This document shows positions 27,241 to 34,410 of a stretch of DNA of 51,562 bases, piece by piece. Within the stretch, counting starts at the first letter, position 1; the number at the start of each line of letters is the position of its first letter. The notes under the pieces were generated by a model. It searched no databases and was not told where the DNA came from. It saw nothing but the letters and a program-made list of their open reading frames with translations. The translations under genes were made by a program, and so were the position numbers. Source of the DNA: CAMYLR01 sp039590215 (GTDB lineage: Bacteria; Gemmatimonadota; Gemmatimonadetes; JACCXV01; JAHWKZ01); assembly GCA_039590215.1 (NCBI GenBank), contig JBDHFX010000002.1, positions 1 to 51,562 on the forward strand, in the 5' to 3' direction.

Positions 27241-28002
27241 ATGGAGAAAGTGAAGTCTATAATCTGTGTTCTTGGTCTGGTGCTGGCGCTATGGGCGTTG
27301 GCATCATGCAAGAGCATTCGGCTTACAGATCTCGAGACGGCTCCCGCGGTTCCGCCCGGTGCCTGCGTTGTGGTCGGGTTCTTGGGTGGGGTGGATGCTT
27401 GGAACGATGCCAGCAAGGGCGCGCGGGGATTGGCGCTCGCGTTGCGGGACCGTGATGGAGGCGTGTATGCCGAGACGTTTGAAAACCGACGCATCCCCCT
27501 GGCGTTGGCCTTTGTCGATCGCGCCCTGGACGCGAACCACGATGGTGAGATCGACGCGGACGAGGCGGGGCGCGTGCGTCTCGTAGTCTACGGCCAGAGC
27601 CTCGGCGGTTGGGCAGCCGTTGAGTTTGCGCGCATGCTCGCCGCTCGAGTGATCCCGATCGAGTTCCTTCTTCAGATAGACAGTGTGGGATTCCACGATG
27701 ATGAAGTGCCGGCCAACGTTCGTCGGGCCGCCAACTTCTATCAGGACGACGGATGGGTAATCGCCGGTGAGAACCCCATCCGAGCGTCAGATCCGAGCCA
27801 GACCGAGGTCATCGGAAACTGGGAGTTCGACTATGACCGGCCTCCAGGGTCGGCGATCGACATTGGGGATTTGCCGTGGTGGAAGAAGGCGTTCCGTGTG
27901 GCACATGCCCGGATGGACCGCGACCCACGGGTGTGGGCGACCGCAAGCGGTCTCATTCGGCACGCTTGCGAGCAAAGTGCAGGCGGCCAAACGAATAGCT
28001 AG
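27241..28002 (+). CDS. Lipoprotein with hydrolase-like elbow and EF-hand calcium loop
   Basis: 253 residues from the ATG at 27241, which places a lipobox (LASC, Cys about 21) after a hydrophobic segment; the frame is also open upstream without a clear start site. The chain begins ACVVVGFLGGVDAW (oxyanion-like strand). An insert has the canonical EF-hand loop DANHDGEIDADE (residues 97-108: D-x-N-x-D-G-x-I-x-x-x-E). A nucleophile elbow GQSLGG (Ser120) follows shortly after. A late His in RVAHARMD could complete a triad. The combination suggests a Ca2+-dependent envelope lipase/esterase-like protein. Family not recognised. It follows the envelope sugar genes by 86 nt. Confidence 0.7.
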   Translation: MEKVKSIICVLGLVLALWALASCKSIRLTDLETAPAVPPGACVVVGFLGGVDAWNDASKGARGLALALRDRDGGVYAETFENRRIPLALAFVDRALDANHDGEIDADEAGRVRLVVYGQSLGGWAAVEFARMLAARVIPIEFLLQIDSVGFHDDEVPANVRRAANFYQDDGWVIAGENPIRASDPSQTEVIGNWEFDYDRPPGSAIDIGDLPWWKKAFRVAHARMDRDPRVWATASGLIRHACEQSAGGQTNS

Positions 28003-28014
28003 GCTGGTTTCAAC

Positions 28015-28551
28015 GTGGATGCAGAACGTAATCGAGCACTGAGCCAGGGTCTGATCACCGGAGCCATCGGGTACGCAACGGTAGCGATCTGTTTCGGCGT
28101 GCTGAATCTCATCGCCGGGCGGCACCTACTTCACACCGCAGCGGTTCTAGGGCACCGGCTGCTTGGAACTCTGGACGACGGAAACGCCGTGACCATCGAG
28201 GCCGCTCCGATTTTTGTCTACAACGGCCTGCACCTTGTTCTCTTTCTGTTGGTCGGGCTAGTCGCGTCATGGATTGTATTCAAGCTCGAGAAATATCCCC
28301 AACTGTGGTATCTGGTCCTCTTTTTAGTCCTGTTCATTTTCTTTCACACAATCGGGGTGCTGCTCGCATTCGTCGAACCGGTGACCAGCGCTGTCCCGAT
28401 GTGGACCACTTTGTTGGTGAGCCTTGCCGCCGTGCTAATGATGGGAGGCTACCTATGGCTGGTGCACCCCCGACTTCGAAAGGAAGTCGAACGCTTGGGC
28501 GACTTTGAGGACCCTCTCCCTCCGACCACCGAATCGACCACCGAATCTTGA
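28015..28551 (+). CDS. Four-helix integral membrane protein, unknown function
   Basis: 178 residues from a GTG 12 nt after the previous stop. Four hydrophobic segments lie at about residues 14-34, 68-88, 97-118 and 126-147, with a short basic patch and an acidic, Thr/Ser-rich tail (EDPLPPTTESTTES). No family motif is recognised. It may be co-transcribed with the lipoprotein upstream. It is convergent with the broken helix-turn-helix regulator gene, a common pairing for small membrane proteins and their repressors, but that is an inference. Confidence 0.65.
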   Translation: MDAERNRALSQGLITGAIGYATVAICFGVLNLIAGRHLLHTAAVLGHRLLGTLDDGNAVTIEAAPIFVYNGLHLVLFLLVGLVASWIVFKLEKYPQLWYLVLFLVLFIFFHTIGVLLAFVEPVTSAVPMWTTLLVSLAAVLMMGGYLWLVHPRLRKEVERLGDFEDPLPPTTESTTES

Positions 28552-28586
28552 TCTAGCGACACCTACTTCGGTCGGACTCCTTTGGT

Positions 28587-28919
28587 TCAGTCTGGCAGAT
28601 CATTCAAGACTCGTTGGATTCTGCGTTTGTAGTTTCGAAACGCCTTTCTGCCCTCATGCGTAAGGCGAATCATGCTATGCGGCTTCTTGCCTCGGAACTC
28701 TTTCTCGATTCGAACGTAGCCGGCTGTTTCCAGCTTTCGCAGATGGGTCGACAGATTGCCCCAGGTCAAACCGGTGAGGTGTACCAAGAACACTTAGTCC
28801 GCCCGGTTGACGACGTATAGGTAGGTCAACACCATCAGACGGGCGGGGGCGTGGACGACCTGGTCGATGTCGGCAAGCGGGTGGAGTTCCAGAGTTTTCA
28901 AGTCTTCACCACTTCCCAT
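28587..28919 (-). pseudogene. Winged-helix (HTH_34-type) regulator interrupted by an in-frame stop
   Basis: Two pieces lie in the same frame, separated by one TAA (28794-28796). The upstream part has HPLADIDQVVHAPARLMVLTYLYVVNRAD. The downstream part has VFLVHLTGLTWGNLSTHLRKLETAGYVRIEKEFRGKKPHSMIRLTHEGRKAF. Joined, they match the whole winged-helix family in which the segment reads ...NRADF.fL...tgLT.gNLS.HL.kLE.aGYV. The TAA replaces the aromatic residue after RAD; TAC or TAT to TAA would be a single change. The start is placed at the ATG 28919, with an upstream GTG (28991) as alternative. It may be inactive, recoded, or a sequencing error. Confidence 0.75.
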
Positions 28920-29071
28920 GCGCGCTACAACTTCACTGGCTTTTCTGCTATCACTCCAAGTGTCGTAGGTCCAACGGACTAGAGCCAGCACCTCAAGTGG
29001 CGTCTACCGTGCGACCACGACAACGCCCGCCAGAGGTTTGGGAGAGTCTGGGGTCGTTACATCGTCGCTAG

Positions 29072-29253
29072 TTGTCGCCTGAAGTCGGTCTTACGGTTCT
29101 GCGGCGGAAAAAGGCGATCGACGACCCTGCGTTCGAGCAGCAGTTCGAGCAGATGCGCGAGTTTGGCCGCAAGAAGCTTCGAGCGCTGACGGGGGGACTA
29201 TCGCCATTCTGATCGTGCTCGTCGGGACGAAGTTGTTCGGCCGGAGCTGGTAA
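29072..29253 (+). pseudogene. Small membrane-anchored ORF with one-base frameshift at a G-tract
   Basis: A frame from TTG 29072 encodes SPEVGLTVLRRKKAIDD, then FEQQFEQMREFGRKK (charged helix), and stops early. The tract of six Gs (29191-29196) lies where the frame breaks. If it had seven Gs, the chain would continue as GGTIAILIVLVGTKLFG-RSW and stop at 29253, giving about 60 residues with a charged helix and a C-terminal membrane segment. This restoration is too neat to ignore, but the start codon is weak and no family is recognised. The ORF is convergent with the NADH dehydrogenase gene, whose stop is 7 nt away. Confidence 0.4.
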
Positions 29254-29259
29254 CGTCGG

Positions 29260-30531
29260 CTACGTTTGCCGGGTCGCCCCACCGGCGATATCGGGCTCGA
29301 AGATCCGGTTCATCGCCAGCGTGAACAGAACCTGCAGCTTGTTTTGCAACCCCACCAGTTTGGCCACGTAAGCGGCTCGGTAGATGAACCACGCTGGTTT
29401 GCCGGTGATCTTGAACCCCAATAGGTCGATCAACGCAACTCCTGCACCGAGCGAGATAATCTTGCCGGCGTGGTGGGCCTGGTAGGGCTCGAGTGGCCGT
29501 CCCAGGATGTGGTTCTCGATGTTGCCAGCGGCCCGGACGCCTTGGCTGATGGCGATCGGGGCGACCGGTGGGTACGGCCGGTCGCTTCGTTCGTCGACGA
29601 GCGTCGCCACGTCGCCGATGGCGAAGATATTGTTGAACCCTTCCGCGCGAAGAAGCTGATCGATCACAATCGCGCCGCGCTCAGTCGGCAACCCGATCTT
29701 GGCGACCCAGCTGGACGGCGCTGTGCCGGCCGTCCAGACTAACGTCTCCGCGGCGATTATCGCTTCACGATCTGAGTTCTTGTCTTTTGTCGTGATCGAA
29801 CCAGGCGTGGCGCCCGTAATAAGAGTTTCCAGCCTGACATCGATTCCGCGCTCGCGGAGCTTTGCCAACCCTTCGGCGGCGAGCTCGTCGTCCCAGCCCG
29901 GCAAGATTCGATTCCCACCGTTGACGAGCAGCACCCGAACCGGCGGTACGGTCGCGTAGTAGGGTTTGAGCACCTCGTTGGCCAGAGTCTGGATCTCGCT
30001 GGCGACCTCGACGCCGGCCGGGCCTGCCCCGGCGACGACAAACGTCAGCCACCGCGCCTGCTCGCTCACATCTTCGATCTTGGTGGCTCGCTCCAGCGTT
30101 TCGATGACACGGTTTCGTATCGCGCGAGCGTCGTCGACGGTCGTGAGCGGAAGAGAGTGCCGCCTGAGATCGTCATTGCCGAAGTAGCGCGGCGCAGCAC
30201 CGACGGCGATCACGAGGTAGTCATAACCAACGTCGACATCGCCAGCGTGGACGATCTGGCGCCGCAAGTCGATGTCCCGTACTTCGGCTTGGATGAAGTC
30301 GAACCCGAAGCGCCGGCCGAGTACCCGAAGCGGGTAGGTCACGTGACGATGATCGAGCGAGCCGGCGGCCACTTCGGCCAACAGCGGTGAGAAAGTGAAG
30401 TAGTTCTTGCGATCCAGGAGAGTGATCTTGGCACCGTCGATCGCCAACTCGGAGCGCCCCAAGTAGGTGGCGGCGTACACGCCCCCAAAGCCGCCGCCTA
30501 AGATCACGATTCGCGGTGTCTTTCGGGTCAT
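29260..30531 (-). CDS. ndh: Type II NADH dehydrogenase (NDH-2-like FAD oxidoreductase)
   Basis: 423 residues from ATG 30531; the longer frame upstream is the end of the neighbouring gene. The FAD site is RIVILGGGFGGVYAA. The NADH site is VVAGAGPAGVEVASEI. Further family features are LLDRKNYFTFSPLLAEVAAG, LVIAVGAAPRYFG, VWTAGTAPS, and the second FAD motif NNIFAIGDVATL. The C-terminus (about 340-415) includes GFKITGKPAWFIYRAAYVAKL, the usual membrane-binding helix region of NDH-2. It transfers electrons from NADH to quinone without pumping. It overlaps the membrane protein gene upstream by 4 nt and probably shares its promoter. Confidence 0.93.
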   Translation of the reverse strand: MTRKTPRIVILGGGFGGVYAATYLGRSELAIDGAKITLLDRKNYFTFSPLLAEVAAGSLDHRHVTYPLRVLGRRFGFDFIQAEVRDIDLRRQIVHAGDVDVGYDYLVIAVGAAPRYFGNDDLRRHSLPLTTVDDARAIRNRVIETLERATKIEDVSEQARWLTFVVAGAGPAGVEVASEIQTLANEVLKPYYATVPPVRVLLVNGGNRILPGWDDELAAEGLAKLRERGIDVRLETLITGATPGSITTKDKNSDREAIIAAETLVWTAGTAPSSWVAKIGLPTERGAIVIDQLLRAEGFNNIFAIGDVATLVDERSDRPYPPVAPIAISQGVRAAGNIENHILGRPLEPYQAHHAGKIISLGAGVALIDLLGFKITGKPAWFIYRAAYVAKLVGLQNKLQVLFTLAMNRIFEPDIAGGATRQT

Positions 30532-31001
30532 GGCCCGAACGGCATCGAACGACTGGGCAGGAGGTCCGGGTAGTAGACGATCATCGTACCGATCAAAGTG
30601 ATGACGCCGACGATCAAGATGCCGACAAGCTGGGTCGACAGGCACCAGACCATCGCCTGGCGGTCCTCCTGGAGGTACGATCGCTTACGGCCACTCCAGT
30701 AAAGGAATAGGCCGTAGACGATCAGGAGCGACGTCGCGAGTACGGCTTTAAAGAACAGCCAACCGCCGACTGGACCGCTGAAACGAGCGATGGACCCGAA
30801 GAACGCGTCGCGTAGACCGGCGATCATGGAGAGCACGATGGTGACCACCCCGGCTTTGGTATTTGCTCGGGCGAAACGATAGATCCGGTCCTCGAACACG
30901 CTTGTCGCCAGGCCGCGAAAGAGCCACGCGTACATGGCGATAAACGCCATAACGAGGAACGCGATGTGGAGGTGCACAAACAGCGGGTGAAGAATTCTCA
31001 T
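30528..31001 (-). CDS. Four-helix membrane protein co-transcribed with ndh
   Basis: 157 residues. The N-terminus MRILHPLFVHLHIAFLVMAFIAMYAWLF resembles DUF2231-type or cytochrome-b561-like small membrane proteins (HPL.vH..ia pattern). Four hydrophobic segments occur at about 12-30, 48-65, 80-98 and 122-143. His5, His10 and His12 near the membrane could bind heme or metal, but a second axial ligand is not evident. The stop overlaps the ndh ATG (tcat). Its own ATG is only 18 nt from the start of the divergent cupredoxin gene, with the two ribosome-binding sites nearly touching. A quinone- or heme-related partner of NDH-2 is a reasonable guess. Confidence 0.65.
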   Translation of the reverse strand: MRILHPLFVHLHIAFLVMAFIAMYAWLFRGLATSVFEDRIYRFARANTKAGVVTIVLSMIAGLRDAFFGSIARFSGPVGGWLFFKAVLATSLLIVYGLFLYWSGRKRSYLQEDRQAMVWCLSTQLVGILIVGVITLIGTMIVYYPDLLPSRSMPFGP

Positions 31002-31019
31002 TGCTCTCGGAGGTTAAAG

Positions 31020-31460
31020 ATGAGGCTCGACAAGAGTTCCAACGGTACGCCGGTGCACGTCATTCCTGCGCTGCTTCTCACAGTCATCATCGGGGCGTGC
31101 GGCTCGGAGCCGGTACGTGAGAGCGTACCGGCAAGTGAGCCGGTCATGTCAGGCGAGCACAGGCTGGTGATCCGGATGACCGATAACATGCGCTTTGCCC
31201 CGGAGATCCCTGCCATCAGCGTCGGCGACACGGTGGTCTGGGTCAACGATGGAAAGATGGAACATACGACCACCGATGTGCCGGGCAAGGCGGGGGTAAA
31301 CGAACACAACATCCTGCCGTTTGATGCCGAACCCTGGGACTCGGGTGAGCTGTCTCCGGGTGCGACTTTTGAGCGGGTCTTTACGACGCGAGGTGAATAC
31401 ACCTATCTGTGCACGCTTCACGAGGCCGCCGGCATGGTTGCCCGCCTGACCGTGCGCTAG
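31020..31460 (+). CDS. Cupredoxin (plastocyanin/azurin-like) lipoprotein
   Basis: 146 residues from ATG 31020 (AGG 7 nt upstream); the frame upstream is open but belongs to the opposite gene. The signal ends in lipobox IIGAC. The mature domain is a type 1 copper protein: FAPEIPAISVGDTVVWVNDGKMEHTTTD gives His82; the C-terminal ligand loop YLCTLHEAAGM gives Cys131, His134 and Met139. A small envelope-bound electron carrier is expected. It is divergent from the ndh unit across 18 nt and lies upstream of a tetraheme cytochrome gene, so a shared redox chain is plausible. Confidence 0.9.
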   Translation: MRLDKSSNGTPVHVIPALLLTVIIGACGSEPVRESVPASEPVMSGEHRLVIRMTDNMRFAPEIPAISVGDTVVWVNDGKMEHTTTDVPGKAGVNEHNILPFDAEPWDSGELSPGATFERVFTTRGEYTYLCTLHEAAGMVARLTVR

Positions 31461-31660
31461 CGTTGATCGCAACGGGTTGTAGTTGTGTTAAACTCCTTAT
31501 GACATGTAGGTAATTTCCCGACAGGGCCGGTTGTACGTCACTCGCTCGGTCTGCGCGATGGAGATATACTGCCAAGGAACGGCGCTTGTGATTTTGGGTA
31601 CAAAGTGCAACGGAAACACACTGAAGGGTTATTCAACCGACTAGGCGGGGGTCATCAAAC

Positions 31661-32113
31661 ATGGGAATCCGACGACAGTTGCTGTGGGCGACCGTGCTGC
31701 TGCTGGCATTCGGGGCAGCTACGGCATACGGGCAGGACCAACCAGCCGACGCGGGGGAAACTGTGACACCAGCCGCCAAGGCCAAGCCCCCGGCGGTAAG
31801 CCACGACCTCGACGGGCGGTCCGAGTGTCTGATGTGCCATTCGGGGGCCATGGAGGGGGTACCGGCTGCGCCCGCGGACCATGCCGAGCGTGGCAACGAG
31901 ACGTGTCTCTGGTGTCACGGATCTGACGCCGCGATGCAGACCGTAGCAGCACCGCAAATAACGCACGAACTAGAAGGCCGTAAGGATTGCGCCATGTGCC
32001 ACACCAGCGGGATGGAGTCGGTCCCCCAAGCACCGGCGGATCACAAGGATAGGCCGAGCGGTAGCTGCACGATGTGTCATCTGCCGATGGCAAGCGACGC
32101 CTCTGGCGGGTAA
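31661..32113 (+). CDS. Secreted tetraheme c-type cytochrome
   Basis: 150 residues with a signal peptide (LLWATVLLLAFGAATAYG/Q). Four CxxCH heme-binding motifs occur: CLMCH, CLWCH, CAMCH and CTMCH. The first and third are each preceded by a SHDLDGRSE or THELEGRKD element and followed by VPxAPADH, showing an internal duplication of a two-heme unit; the His of ADH and SHD/THE could be distal ligands. The layout resembles small NrfH/NapC-type or outer-surface tetraheme proteins but lacks a membrane anchor. It follows the cupredoxin gene by 200 nt of sequence without another gene. The stop overlaps the open methyltransferase frame. Confidence 0.85.
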   Translation: MGIRRQLLWATVLLLAFGAATAYGQDQPADAGETVTPAAKAKPPAVSHDLDGRSECLMCHSGAMEGVPAAPADHAERGNETCLWCHGSDAAMQTVAAPQITHELEGRKDCAMCHTSGMESVPQAPADHKDRPSGSCTMCHLPMASDASGG

Positions 32114-32780
32114 GCCCCACATCACTGGCGACCCAGCCCCGCTGGACAAGCGCTACCTGGACGACGAGATCGTCGACCAGTACGACACGAGGCGATACCA
32201 AGGCGGGTTCAAGGCGGTCAAGAGTCGGATCTGGATTCGTGTCGTCGAGAAGGCGCTTAAACATGTCGCGCCCGCGCGCTCGATCATCGATATCCCCTGT
32301 GGTACCGGCTATCTGACCGAGGTCGTGCGTGGCGCCTTCGCGCTGACGATCGCCGCGGATGCCTCGCCCACGATGGTCCACAAAGCTCTGTCCAGAGTGG
32401 ACGCCTTGGGGTTGGTCGCCGACCTCGAACGCCTCCCGCTACAGGACAGCGCGATCGACTGTGTGCTCAACGTACGGTTCATGGTTCACTTCGGTCCCGA
32501 AGAGCGGACCCAGTTCTTGAGCGAGATGGCCCGCGTCAGCCGACGGTACGTGCTGGTCAACTACAATCACCGGTACAACGTCAAGTACGCTCTGCGTCGA
32601 ATCCGGTCCGCATTCGGGCGAGTGGAGAGCAAGAAAGTGGCGAGAAAAGCGTCACGCCGCGAGTTGAATCGAGAAGCCGCAACGGCCAACCTGCGCGTCG
32701 TCAAGATCTTTCGGGGCAACCCGCTGCTGCCGTTCATGAGCGAGCGGTGGTTGGTGCTGTTGGAAAAGGAGCGCGGCTGA
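32103..32780 (+). CDS. SAM-dependent methyltransferase lacking a canonical start codon
   Basis: The frame encodes KRYLDDEIVDQYDTRRYQGG, then SIIDIPCGTGYLTEVV (SAM motif I), DASPTMV, LERLPLQDSAIDCVLNVRFMVHF (motif IV-like) and a basic C-terminal part ending LPFMSERWLVLLEKERG. It is a class I methyltransferase. Before motif I there is no ATG, GTG or TTG in frame after the upstream stop codons; the first GTG, at 32325, lies past motif I. The start given here is a CTG in the overlapping tail of the cytochrome gene and is a guess; ATC or another CTG is equally possible. Substrate unknown; the next gene on the other strand encodes an LPS kinase. Confidence 0.6.
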   Translation: MAGKPHITGDPAPLDKRYLDDEIVDQYDTRRYQGGFKAVKSRIWIRVVEKALKHVAPARSIIDIPCGTGYLTEVVRGAFALTIAADASPTMVHKALSRVDALGLVADLERLPLQDSAIDCVLNVRFMVHFGPEERTQFLSEMARVSRRYVLVNYNHRYNVKYALRRIRSAFGRVESKKVARKASRRELNREAATANLRVVKIFRGNPLLPFMSERWLVLLEKERG

Positions 32781-32786
32781 CCGCTC

Positions 32787-33623
32787 TCAGGAAGAGGCTT
32801 GATTCGGACCCCTGCGTGCTCGGCGACGCTGCCGGGTGATCAGCGCTCGTTGCATCGACCGCCACAATCGACGCCGTTCCTTGCCGGGCTGATCACTCAT
32901 TTCTAGTGCGCCTTCGAGCAAACGTGTCTGGTCAGCACGAGTGAGGCCGGGAATGCTGATCCACACCTGGGCCAGGTTCACTCCGCGCTGGCGCATCGTT
33001 GGCCGCCGTCCAGTCACAGCGCGGTAGAGGTCCAGCAGGACGACGCCGTGGACCCCGTTCTCGGGCAGCTGACCCTGGGTTGCTAGAATATGGGGTGCCT
33101 TGAGATCGTCATGAAAAAGGCGCCGCGCGTGAAGTGTGCCAATCAGTCGTCCGAGTAGCCGCACCGCATGTCTGCGGTCTGAGCCACTGGCGTCGCGGAT
33201 GATCGAGTCGGCTGACTTCGTGTCCTGGACCTCTCGCGTGGCGAGAAAACTCTCCCGCCTCAAAAACCCGATTTGCCGCACACCGAACAAAACCGGTGGG
33301 GAAACGCCAATTCCGAGGTCTTCGACCGCGTGAATCGCAAGCCATTCGCCCCGGGCCCTGGTCCGCCCGAAAGCGTCCTTCAACCGCCGTCGTAGGTCAC
33401 TGAACTGGTAGCGCTTGAGGTATAGCCGCTCCGGTCGGCCATCGACCTCGAAAGGGACGCAAACGACAATCTGGTTGGGGTGGGTGCGAACAATTTCAGC
33501 TTCCTGGTGGAGCCGGTCCAAATCAAGCCATGGAAGCGACTCCACGACCAGGTCCACGTAGGCCGGCAGGCATTCGAACGTGGCGCCATTGCGCTTGAAC
33601 TGCACCGTCGTGTCTGAGACCAC
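32787..33623 (-). CDS. Lipopolysaccharide core heptose/KDO kinase-like (WaaP/InaA family)
   Basis: 278 residues, protein-kinase-like fold. The lipid-kinase hallmarks are RLYLKRYQF (lysine of the ATP site), the catalytic loop FHDDLKAPHIL (Asp, with the His found in WaaP in place of Asn), and the metal-binding VVLLDLYRAVTGRR (DLxR). A basic C-terminal tail is unusual but common in this group. The product phosphorylates sugars of the LPS core and stiffens the outer membrane. It is downstream of, and 9 nt from, the methyltransferase gene on the minus strand. The stop is 6 nt from the end of the opposite-strand methyltransferase. Confidence 0.85.
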   Translation of the reverse strand: MVSDTTVQFKRNGATFECLPAYVDLVVESLPWLDLDRLHQEAEIVRTHPNQIVVCVPFEVDGRPERLYLKRYQFSDLRRRLKDAFGRTRARGEWLAIHAVEDLGIGVSPPVLFGVRQIGFLRRESFLATREVQDTKSADSIIRDASGSDRRHAVRLLGRLIGTLHARRLFHDDLKAPHILATQGQLPENGVHGVVLLDLYRAVTGRRPTMRQRGVNLAQVWISIPGLTRADQTRLLEGALEMSDQPGKERRRLWRSMQRALITRQRRRARRGPNQASS

Positions 33624-33632
33624 AGCGTCCCT

Positions 33633-34334
33633 TCAGCGACTATTCCGTTGATCGAGAACGTTGCGCTCTGGGTAGACACCGCCAAGCGCGTCGAAGGTGT
33701 CCAGGCTGACGCCATGAGTTCTTTTCGAGGTTGCGGCTTCCGTCGCCTTGACGCCTTCGCGCTCGTACAACCGCGTTTTGCTCATAATCGGTCGGTCGCG
33801 GCGGCGTTCAGTTTCGGCGATCACCGTGTGAGGCATCGATTCGAGAAACCGGTTGATCGGCCTGCGTATCCACTTTCCACGTGAGCCGGTATCGTTGTTG
33901 GGCGGACTTTCGATGATCACGGTGTCGCCCAGATCGAGGATCGCTCGCGCAGCCATACGCCAACGCCACCGAAAGTGATGGATCACGTTGAGGGCGAGGA
34001 CGACGTCAAAATGCTCGGCCTGACCCAAGCGTCTTAGCTCACGGGCGCTTACCACACGCTGGAGGAGCACCACCCGGTCGCTCTCGTTTTGCCTGCAGTT
34101 CTCCAACAGCGCCGGCTGCTTTTCGATCATTACGCAGACAGCGTCGAATTCGTGGGCGATGCGAAAGCTGAAGTAACCTTGGTTGGCACCGATGTCGAGC
34201 ACCGTGAACGATCTCGGATAACGTTGGAGGACTTTCGCGATCGCCTGGTAACGCTCTTCCGAGCTGCGCGTACCGTGGCGGACGACGCGACCTTTGAGAT
34301 AGATGTCCTGGTAAACTTTGTCTTGGTCGGGCAT
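33633..34334 (-). CDS. SAM-dependent methyltransferase
   Basis: 233 residues from ATG 34334; the longer frame upstream is the shadow of the next gene and has no family features. Motif I is FTVLDIGANQGYFSFRIAHEF, motif II VMIEKQPALLENCRQNES, and the central motif is FDVVLALNVIHHFRWRW. The C-terminus is basic. A family of such methyltransferases modifies envelope glycans, and its operon with an LPS kinase (9 nt gap) suggests work on LPS or capsule. A TTG 6 nt before the ATG is an alternative start. The LVIVD gene ends 76 nt upstream on the same strand. Confidence 0.8.
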   Translation of the reverse strand: MPDQDKVYQDIYLKGRVVRHGTRSSEERYQAIAKVLQRYPRSFTVLDIGANQGYFSFRIAHEFDAVCVMIEKQPALLENCRQNESDRVVLLQRVVSARELRRLGQAEHFDVVLALNVIHHFRWRWRMAARAILDLGDTVIIESPPNNDTGSRGKWIRRPINRFLESMPHTVIAETERRRDRPIMSKTRLYEREGVKATEAATSKRTHGVSLDTFDALGGVYPERNVLDQRNSR

Positions 34335-34410
34335 CCTCAATAGGCAAAGTGGCGTCCGACGCTCGAGATCGAGTACCGAGCGCCACGTCGGGTCGGTTGC
34401 GAGCCGTGGG

